From assembly GCA_024697885.1 (NCBI GenBank), contig JAILSA010000074.1, forward strand, positions 1 through 11,648: a stretch of 11,648 bases of DNA, read 5' to 3'. Below are positions 6,798 through 11,648 of this stretch, piece after piece. Source of the stretch: Eubacterium sp. (GTDB taxonomy: Bacteria; Bacillota; Clostridia; Lachnospirales; Lachnospiraceae). Under the pieces are notes generated by a model. That model had not been told where the DNA came from. It worked only from the letters and a program-made list of their open reading frames with translations, and did no database searches. A program made the position numbers and the translations under genes. Each line of letters begins with the position of its first letter. The stretch's first letter is position 1.

Positions 6798-8125
6798 CTT
6801 AAAGTTTCCCACTTAATATGTTTATAAAAATAGAGTGACATGACTGTCGCCACAGACCATCCAACGGGCCAGGAGCACCAGATACCGGTAGCTCCCAGGC
6901 CCGTTTTTGATAGGAGAATAGACAGGACCACCCGGAGGATTAAATCCGTAAAGGTGGCGACCATAAAGGCCTTCATAAGACTTGCCCCTCTTAGAATACC
7001 GTCTGCCACCAGCTTGGTGGAGATGACCAGATAAAATGGGGACAGGATTCGCAGAAAGACCATGCCGGTGTGAAGGGCCTCAGTGCTAGGGTTTTCCAGG
7101 AAAAATCCCAGGAGTTTATCAGGGAAAATCTGGTAGAGAATAATCAGGGGCAGGCTGATGAGCAAAATCATCTGCAGGCCCGCCTTAAAGCCCGCCTTGA
7201 TTCGGGCATAGTCCCCGGCTCCCAGGTTCTGGGAGGTAAAATTGGAGATTCCATTGGCCAGGGTGGTAAAGGAGGTAATCACCAAGTTGTTTAGCTTGAC
7301 CCCGGCAGAGTAGCCTGCCATCACCCCAGGGCCAAAGCCGTTAATAACCCTCTGAATCACAATATTTCCCACGGAGATAAAGGACTGCTGCAGGGTGCTT
7401 GGCAGGGCAATCAGGGCGAACTGTTTCAGAAGGTTCTTGGAGAAAACAGGAAACTTTTTCTCTGACTCCATTTTGTGGAGACGAATCAGAATGAGACCCA
7501 GGGCCAAGAGGCAGCTAAAACCCTGACAGAGGAAGGTGGCCCATGCCACGCCGGCCACTCCTAGCTGAAGATTTTTCACAAAGAAAATGTCCACCCCAAT
7601 ATTTGTGAGGGAGGAAAATACCAGGAAGTAAAAAGGTGTTTTAGAGTCTCCCAGGGCGGAGAAAATTCCTGTGGCCAGGTTATAAAAAAAGACAAAGGGA
7701 AGGCCCAGAGTGTATATGGTCAGGTAGGTCTTTGAGTCGGCCAAAAGGCTGGCAGGGGTCTTAATGAGGCGGAGGAGAAAGTCCCCGGCCACAAGTCCTA
7801 CCACCATAAGAAGGAGGCAGACTAGGCCCGTGGCAATCATAGAGGTGCTGATGGCAGACTTCATTTTACCCAGTTTTTTGGCCCCAAAAAGTCTGGAGGC
7901 AAGGACGGAGCAGGCAATGTTGCAGCCAAAGGCAAAGGCCAGAAAAATCAGGGTGATCTCGTAGCTGTTGCCCACGGCGGCCAGGGCGCCTTCCCCGATA
8001 AAACGTCCAGCCACAAAAGAGTCTGCTATGTTGTAGAGTTGTTGAAAAATGATACTTCCAAAGAGGGGGAGGCAAAAGCTCCACAGGACTTTTTTTGGGT
8101 CCCCCTGGGTCAAATCCTTCGTCAT
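6794..8125 (-). CDS. MATE-family efflux transporter
   Basis: A 443-residue, about 12-helix exporter of the multidrug and toxin extrusion family, using Na+ or H+ to export organic compounds. The N-terminus MTKDLTQGDPKKVLWSFCLP is the typical opening (MTKDLTxGxPxKxLxxFxxP). LFGSIIFQQLYNIADSFVAG (near 21-40) starts the first MatE domain, and the second half begins near FALIALPSTLQQSFISVGNI. Start choice is uncertain: an ATG at 8137 gives 447 residues but touches the AGGAG (8138-8142) with no spacer; the ATG at 8125 has a 12-base spacer and matches the family start, so I prefer it. It is transcribed alone from a promoter overlapped by an operator-like dyad, and converges on the ArsB/NhaD permease, sharing TTAA at the two stops. 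The exported compound is unknown. Confidence 0.9.
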   Translation of the reverse strand: MTKDLTQGDPKKVLWSFCLPLFGSIIFQQLYNIADSFVAGRFIGEGALAAVGNSYEITLIFLAFAFGCNIACSVLASRLFGAKKLGKMKSAISTSMIATGLVCLLLMVVGLVAGDFLLRLIKTPASLLADSKTYLTIYTLGLPFVFFYNLATGIFSALGDSKTPFYFLVFSSLTNIGVDIFFVKNLQLGVAGVAWATFLCQGFSCLLALGLILIRLHKMESEKKFPVFSKNLLKQFALIALPSTLQQSFISVGNIVIQRVINGFGPGVMAGYSAGVKLNNLVITSFTTLANGISNFTSQNLGAGDYARIKAGFKAGLQMILLISLPLIILYQIFPDKLLGFFLENPSTEALHTGMVFLRILSPFYLVISTKLVADGILRGASLMKAFMVATFTDLILRVVLSILLSKTGLGATGIWCSWPVGWSVATVMSLYFYKHIKWETLS

Positions 8126-8164
8126 AAAAATATTCATCTCCTAAGCAAATTTTTTCCATATGTG

Positions 8165-8193
8165 ATTATAGGTAATTTGACTTTATTAGTAAA
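8165..8193 (-). promoter_or_regulatory. Promoter of the MATE exporter gene
   Basis: On the minus strand TTTACT (8188-8193), a 17-base spacer, and a perfect TATAAT (8165-8170). The -35 lies inside the inverted repeat at 8177-8198, so occupancy of that repeat would be expected to block RNA polymerase. Confidence 0.7.
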
Positions 8194-8198
8194 GTTAA
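8177..8198. promoter_or_regulatory. Inverted repeat ACTTTA-N4-TAAAGT, probable repressor operator
   Basis: Perfect 6-base arms ACTTTA (8180-8185) and TAAAGT (8190-8195) are extended outward by matching TT/AA pairs, so 9 of 11 base pairs across 22 bases are symmetric. Size, AT-rich composition and placement over the MATE -35 resemble MarR-family operators, which commonly control efflux pumps. No MarR gene is present in the window, so the regulator would act from elsewhere or lie beyond it. This is inference. Confidence 0.5.
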
Positions 8199-8246
8199 TT
8201 CTTCATGTTATTTTTTTTCAGTTATTTTTTTAGAGGCACATATTCC

Positions 8247-8275
8247 TTGACACCCCTCTTTTTTACCATTAAAAT
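8247..8275 (+). promoter_or_regulatory. Strong sigma-A promoter of the short-chain dehydrogenase gene
   Basis: Consensus TTGACA (8247-8252), 17-base spacer and TAAAAT (8270-8275). Two T tracts, T8 at 8211-8218 and T7 at 8225-8231, lie upstream and could act as an UP element or bend. The predicted start near 8282 leaves a leader of about 44 bases. The ribosome site AAAGGAGAG (8307-8315) precedes the ATG at 8326 by a rather long spacer of 10-12 bases. Confidence 0.75.
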
Positions 8276-8325
8276 TATGAGTATGTCATGCAATGAAATA
8301 AACGGTAAAGGAGAGTATTTTTGCA

Positions 8326-9099
8326 ATGAAAAACATTTTTGATTTGACAGGAAATGTGGCGATTGTCACAGGGGCATCTAGTGGATTGGGAGTACAGATG
8401 GCCGAGGCGTTGGCAAACCAGGGAGCTAATATCGCAGTCCTGGCTCGAAGAAAGGAAAAAATCGAGGAAGTTGCCAAGATGCTAGAGGACAAGTACGGAG
8501 TAAAGACCCTGCCTATCCAGACTGACATCACAGACACCGATCAGGTGGAGGCTGCCATTGACGCAGTTATGAAGGAGTTTGGAAGAATTGATATTGTGGT
8601 AAACAATGCGGGTACCGGAGCGGTGGCACCAGCAGAGGATATCACAGATGAGCAGTTTTCCAGTGAGTTTGAGATTGACCTCTTTGGAAGCTTTAAGGTT
8701 GCCAGAGCGGCAGCGAAAAAGGCTATGATTCCAGCGGGATACGGAAGGGTAATCAACATTTCTTCCATGTATGGAATGGTTGGAAACAAGATTGCACCAT
8801 CTTCCCCATATCACGCAGCTAAGGGTGGTCTTGTAAACCTCAGCCGCGCCCTGGCAGCAGAGTGGGGTAAATACGGCATCACCGTAAACTGCATCTGCCC
8901 AGGTTATTTCTACACAGATTTGACTCGTGAGACCTTGGATACAGACTTTTTCCAGGCAAATGCCAAGTCCTTCATTCCGCTGGAGCGCTACGGCAATGAG
9001 GGTGAGTTGGATTCCACAGTAGTATTTTTGGCATCCCCAAGTTCCACTTATGTGACAGGAGTTATCCTTCCAGTAGACGGCGGATATACAGCTATGTAA
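8326..9099 (+). CDS. Short-chain dehydrogenase/reductase (SDR), gluconate 5-dehydrogenase/FabG-like
   Basis: A 257-residue cytoplasmic classical SDR. The Rossmann loop TGASSGLG (15-22), acidic D68 (TDITD), NNAG (93-96) and the catalytic group S146/S147, Y162, K166 (ISSMYG...PYHAAKGG) are intact. The C-terminal VTGVILPVDGGYTAM closes the fold as usual. A39-R41-R42 after the second beta strand (LARRKEKIEE) suggests NADP(H) preference, a prediction only. The N-terminus MKNIFDLTGNVAIVTGASSG resembles gluconate 5-dehydrogenase-type members, but SDR substrate cannot be assigned from sequence. It stands alone between a near-consensus promoter and a clear terminator, which suggests strong separate expression. 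The following LysR gene may control it and the second dehydrogenase; that is a contextual guess. Confidence 0.9.
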   Translation: MKNIFDLTGNVAIVTGASSGLGVQMAEALANQGANIAVLARRKEKIEEVAKMLEDKYGVKTLPIQTDITDTDQVEAAIDAVMKEFGRIDIVVNNAGTGAVAPAEDITDEQFSSEFEIDLFGSFKVARAAAKKAMIPAGYGRVINISSMYGMVGNKIAPSSPYHAAKGGLVNLSRALAAEWGKYGITVNCICPGYFYTDLTRETLDTDFFQANAKSFIPLERYGNEGELDSTVVFLASPSSTYVTGVILPVDGGYTAM

Positions 9100-9122
9100 A
9101 TATTGAATTGAATGATTATTTG

Positions 9123-9163
9123 GAGGCATCCACTGGTTTTTCCCAGGGGGTGCCTCTTGTTTA
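9123..9163 (+). terminator. Rho-independent terminator after the SDR gene
   Basis: A 14-base stem, GAGGCATCCACTGG (9123-9136) against CCAGGGGGTGCCTC (9143-9156), pairs at 13 of 14 positions including one T-G wobble, with loop TTTTTC. A short T-rich run TTGTTT (9157-9162) follows. It begins 24 bases after the SDR stop. Confidence 0.85.
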
Positions 9164-9185
9164 TAGGCAGATTTATTGGTACAAT
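9157..9185 (+). promoter_or_regulatory. Candidate promoter of the LysR operon, overlapping the terminator
   Basis: An extended -10, TG-G-TACAAT (9177-9185), stands 17 bases after TTGTTT (9157-9162), which is also the terminator's T-run. A start near 9192 would give a leader of about 44 bases. The -35 is a 4 of 6 match at best, so the TG extension probably matters. Confidence 0.55.
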
Positions 9186-9199
9186 AAGGATATGAGTGT

Positions 9200-9229
9200 G
9201 CCCCTGATATAGGGGCTTTGAAAAAGGGG
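9200..9229 (+). promoter_or_regulatory. Leader hairpin next to the LysR ribosome site
   Basis: GCCCCT (9200-9205) and AGGGGC (9211-9216) form a perfect 6-bp stem with loop GATAT. A second AGGGG (9225-9229) is the LysR ribosome site, so CCCCT could pair with either copy. It may equally be a DNA dyad bound by LysR for autoregulation; a LysR-type T-N11-A core is not clear. Function is a guess. Confidence 0.35.
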
Positions 9230-9235
9230 TAAAAG

Positions 9236-10147
9236 ATGACTTTACAGCAATTACAATATTTAGTGACAGTGGCAGAATATGGCAATATCAGCGCCGCTGC
9301 AGAACAACTTTATATCTCCCAGCCCAGCCTCAGCGCTGCCATCCACAACCTGGAGGAGGAGATGGGGGTTACGGCCTTTGTCCGTTCCAACAAGGGAGTG
9401 GTGGCCACCAGGGAAGGAGAGGACCTCCTGGCTTTTGCCAGAAGCCTTTTGGAACAGGCGGAGATTATGCGGGACCATTTTGTCAGGAAGGAAGATGGCA
9501 ATCCCAAGTTTTCTGTATCCTGTCAGCACTACGCTTTTGCCGTCAATGCCTTTGTAGACCTGGTGGAAAATTACGATGCCAGACAGTACAGTTTCATCCT
9601 GAGAGAGACCCAGACCGGGGAGATTATTGAGGATGTGTCCCAGGGAAAAAGTGAAATCGGAGTGATTTATTTGGCGGACCAAAACCAGGATGTGCTTCAA
9701 AAAATGATTAAGAAAAACGACTTGATTTTTGAGGAACTCTATCGGGCAAGACCCCATGTTTTTATTAGCAGGGACCATCCACTAGCCAGTAAGGACAAGG
9801 TTTTGGTGGAGGATTTAAAGCCTTATCCCTACCTGGTTTTTGAACAGGGAGAGAGAAATTCCTTTTATTTTGCCGAGGAGTTTCTGAGCCTCTTGGATTT
9901 TCCAAAGACCATTCAGGTCAGGGACCGGGCAACCCTTTTTAACCTGGTTATAGGTCTGAAGGGATTTACTGTGAGTTCAGGGGTGCTGGACCAAAATCTC
10001 AACGGAAGTGACATTATCGCTCGTCCCCTGGATGTGGATATTGAGATGAGAATAGGATATTTAAAAAAGAAAAATACAATGCTAAGTCGTTATGGCCAGA
10101 CCTATATAGAGGCCCTGCGCCAACACTTAAGCCAAGGAGATAGTTGA
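9236..10147 (+). CDS. LysR-family transcriptional regulator
   Basis: A 303-residue LysR-type regulator. The winged helix-turn-helix is at 1-60 (MTLQQLQYLVTVAEYGNISA; recognition helix around SQPSLSAAIHNLEEEMG), a linker helix runs to about 85, and a periplasmic-binding-like effector domain fills about 90-295. Such proteins act as tetramers and respond to a small molecule, often a substrate or intermediate of the pathway they control. It is unusual in pointing the same way as its neighbours; LysR genes are more often divergent from their target. The ribosome site AGGGG (9225-9229) lies 6 bases before the ATG. The stop TGA (10145-10147) is one base before the ATG of the 58-residue gene, implying an operon. 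Candidate targets are its own promoter, the SDR upstream and the dehydrogenase downstream. Confidence 0.92.
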   Translation: MTLQQLQYLVTVAEYGNISAAAEQLYISQPSLSAAIHNLEEEMGVTAFVRSNKGVVATREGEDLLAFARSLLEQAEIMRDHFVRKEDGNPKFSVSCQHYAFAVNAFVDLVENYDARQYSFILRETQTGEIIEDVSQGKSEIGVIYLADQNQDVLQKMIKKNDLIFEELYRARPHVFISRDHPLASKDKVLVEDLKPYPYLVFEQGERNSFYFAEEFLSLLDFPKTIQVRDRATLFNLVIGLKGFTVSSGVLDQNLNGSDIIARPLDVDIEMRIGYLKKKNTMLSRYGQTYIEALRQHLSQGDS

Positions 10148-10148
10148 T

Positions 10149-10325
10149 ATGTGTGCCAAATGTATTGCGCTAAATAGCAGCTTTATGGGACGGTATGGGG
10201 CTATGATTCAGGCTGCCCAGGCCGGAACCTACGATTCCAGGAAAAACTACACCTGGGATCAGGAGGGCTGTGAAGAATATAAAAAAAGAATCCGTCAGTT
10301 GAAAGGAGAAGACAAAAATGACTGA
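10149..10325 (+). CDS. Unrecognised 58-residue small protein
   Basis: This small gene fills the gap between LysR and the Ldh-type dehydrogenase. It starts one base after the LysR stop and its own TGA lies 8 bases into the next gene, an overlap typical of translationally coupled operon genes. AAGGAG (10134-10139) is 9 bases before the ATG. The product begins MCAKCIALNSSFMGRYGAMI and continues QAAQAGTYDSRKNYTWDQEG, with a charged end EEYKKRIRQLKGEDKND. The CxxC at residues 2-5 and C41 could bind a metal, but three cysteines are thin evidence. There is no signal peptide or membrane helix. Codon choice matches the neighbours. It could also be a decayed remnant of a larger gene, though the clean ribosome site and junctions argue against that. 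I recognise no family. Confidence 0.6.
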   Translation: MCAKCIALNSSFMGRYGAMIQAAQAGTYDSRKNYTWDQEGCEEYKKRIRQLKGEDKND

Positions 10326-11430
10326 GACGAGACCCTATGTGGACTGGAACCTGATGAATGATTTTATGATTGATGTATTTGAAAAATACGGGGTGCCAAG
10401 AGAGGATGCGGCCATCTGCGCTGACGTGCTCTTAGAGAGCGACCGAAGGGGAATCGAGAGTCACGGGTGCAACCGTTTTAAACCTATCTACCTGGACCGA
10501 ATCAAGAACGGGACCCTTCTTCCAAAGACGGAGATTGAGATTTTGAAGGAGACGCCTACCACAGTCGTTATGGATGCCCACAACGGCATGGGCATGGTGG
10601 CCAGCTATCACATGATGAAAAAGCTGATTGAAAAGGCCAAAACAGTGGGAATGGCGGGAGGAAGTATTTGCAACTCCACCCACTACGGCATTGCCGGCTA
10701 CTGGACCACCATGGCTGAGAAGGAGGGCCTGATTGGCATTTCCGGAACCAATGCCAGACCTTCAGTGGCCCCAACCTTTGGAGTGGAGCCTATGATGGGA
10801 ACCAATCCAATGACCTTTACCATGCCGACAGACGAGGAATTTCCTTTTAACTTTGATTGTGCCACCTGCATTGTTCAAAATGGCAAAATCGAGTTTTACG
10901 AGAGACAGGGCAAGGACACACCGCCGGGCCTGGTAGTGAATAAGGCAGGAGAGACGGTGACAGATTCTGGAAAAATCCTAAAGGATATGAGACAGGGCCA
11001 GGCTGCCCTCCTGCCATTAGGCGGATTGGGAGAAGCCAATGGAGGATACAAGGGTTACGGCTTTACTACAATTGTAGAAATACTATCTTCCGCACTTTGT
11101 GGAGGCCCATTCATGAAGGACCTAAACGGCATGGACCAGAATGGCAATCCACAGATGTATCGTCTGGGACACTTTTTCTTTGTGATCAATCCAGAATTTT
11201 TCGGTGGACTAGAAACCTTTGAGAAGACAGCGGGAGACATTTGCCGAGGCCTTAGAAATTCGGAGAAGGCCCCTGGCCAAGACAGAATTTACACAGCGGG
11301 TGAGAAGGAGTACTTGTCCTGGCAGGAGAGAAAGAATAAGGGTGTGCCAGTGGGAGATGCCATCCAAAAGGAGTTAATTGAACTCAGAGATGAATTGGGA
11401 CTGACCAAATATCACTTCCCATTTGAATAG
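10318..11430 (+). CDS. Ldh_2-family NAD(P)-dependent dehydrogenase (malate/L-lactate dehydrogenase type)
   Basis: A 370-residue cytoplasmic oxidoreductase of the Ldh_2 family (malate/L-sulfolactate/ureidoglycolate dehydrogenase, 2,3-diketogulonate reductase), a fold unrelated to classical LDH. Family marks are DRRGIESHG (42-50, catalytic His49), NGMGMVASYHMMKKLIEKAK (89-108), NSTHYGIAGYW (119-129, with H122), GTNPMTFTMP (161-170) and GGYKGYG (242-248). It reduces 2-keto acids to 2-hydroxy acids or the reverse. The segment at 191-230 is shorter than in many relatives, so the exact substrate is open. GAAAGGAGA (10301-10309) precedes the ATG. The gene overlaps the small upstream gene by 8 bases and is followed after 18 bases by an RsbW-like ATPase, so all four are probably on one transcript. 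The upstream LysR may sense its substrate. Confidence 0.9.
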   Translation: MTETRPYVDWNLMNDFMIDVFEKYGVPREDAAICADVLLESDRRGIESHGCNRFKPIYLDRIKNGTLLPKTEIEILKETPTTVVMDAHNGMGMVASYHMMKKLIEKAKTVGMAGGSICNSTHYGIAGYWTTMAEKEGLIGISGTNARPSVAPTFGVEPMMGTNPMTFTMPTDEEFPFNFDCATCIVQNGKIEFYERQGKDTPPGLVVNKAGETVTDSGKILKDMRQGQAALLPLGGLGEANGGYKGYGFTTIVEILSSALCGGPFMKDLNGMDQNGNPQMYRLGHFFFVINPEFFGGLETFEKTAGDICRGLRNSEKAPGQDRIYTAGEKEYLSWQERKNKGVPVGDAIQKELIELRDELGLTKYHFPFE

Positions 11431-11448
11431 ACAGACAGGGGGAAGTGT

Positions 11449-11648
11449 ATGGAGGAAATTAAGGTAGAGGCAAAGGTGGAAAATGTGGAGATGGTGACGG
11501 ATTTTGTCAACCTCCAGTTGGAAAAATATGACTGTCCCATGAAGGCTCAGACCCAGATTGACATCGCCATTGACGAGCTCTTTAGCAACATCGCCCACTA
11601 TGCCTATCACCCAGAGGTGGGGGAGGCCACAGTCCGCATTGAGGTCAC
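11449..11648 (+). CDS. RsbW/SpoIIAB-like ATP-binding protein, N-terminal fragment
   Basis: The first 66 codons are present before the window ends. MEEIKVEAKVENVEMVTDFV begins a strand-helix as in anti-sigma-factor serine kinases, and IDIAIDELFSNIAHYAYHPE (from about residue 38) is the N-box of GHKL ATPases, with the E-x3-N pair in DELFSN. Relatives phosphorylate a STAS-domain anti-anti-sigma partner or hold a sigma factor; others are stand-alone ATP-binding proteins paired with a STAS gene. AGGGGG (11437-11442) lies 6 bases before the ATG, and the gene is 18 bases after the dehydrogenase stop. Its partner should lie just beyond the right edge. Confidence 0.85.
   Translation, partial: MEEIKVEAKVENVEMVTDFVNLQLEKYDCPMKAQTQIDIAIDELFSNIAHYAYHPEVGEATVRIEV

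Noticed and set aside
8286..8296. Small palindrome TCAT-GCA-ATGA in the SDR leader
   Set aside because: Four-base arms are expected by chance, and nothing in its position gives it added weight.
8482..9285. A 267-codon open frame on the minus strand opposite the SDR and the start of LysR
   Set aside because: It mirrors a clear SDR gene, is rich in Cys/His/Ser with no recognisable domain, and spans the terminator and the LysR promoter. It is a shadow frame.

Overview
The window looks like chromosomal DNA of a Gram-positive anaerobe of the class Clostridia, most likely Lachnospiraceae. The reasons are strong AGGAGG-type ribosome sites, sigma-A promoters of the TTGACA/TATAAT type, moderate G+C with tight gene packing, and the gene families present: FucI-like isomerase with FGGY kinase, cytidylate-kinase-like protein with an ArsB/NhaD permease, MATE exporter, and an RsbW-type ATPase. 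The assignment is inference; no rRNA or other taxonomic marker is present. I see no tRNA, CRISPR array, insertion sequence or phage gene.

Left edge (minus strand, 1-1616): a two-gene sugar operon, an L-fucose/L-arabinose isomerase-family protein followed by the start of an FGGY sugar kinase. Together they would isomerise and then phosphorylate a sugar taken from outside. A divergent promoter region with a GTCAAT/ATTGAC dyad (1675-1690) separates it from the next operon.

1791-4676 (plus): a compact three-gene cell-envelope operon of unknown role. It encodes a double zinc-ribbon protein with a C-terminal membrane segment, a membrane-anchored TPM-domain protein with a Gly/His/Arg-rich tail, and a secreted lysine-rich protein. 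4719-6797 (plus): a very good promoter drives a cytidylate-kinase-like P-loop protein that probably starts at TTG, then an ArsB/NhaD-type ion permease. This permease converges with and overlaps by 4 bp a minus-strand MATE exporter (6794-8125), whose promoter is covered by a near-perfect dyad that looks like a repressor operator.

8326-11648 (plus): a short-chain dehydrogenase with a strong promoter and its own terminator. It is followed by an apparent operon: LysR regulator, an unrecognised 58-residue small protein, an Ldh_2/malate-lactate-type NAD(P)-dependent dehydrogenase, and the 5' end of an RsbW/SpoIIAB-like ATPase cut off by the window. Spacing and overlaps suggest translational coupling through LysR, the small protein and the dehydrogenase. 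This suggests, without proof, a regulated 2-hydroxy/2-keto acid redox step linked to the two dehydrogenases.

The least explained items are the 58-residue small gene, the zinc-ribbon/TPM/Lys-rich trio, and the operator-like dyads. I found nothing that I can defend as a wholly new defence or mobile system.
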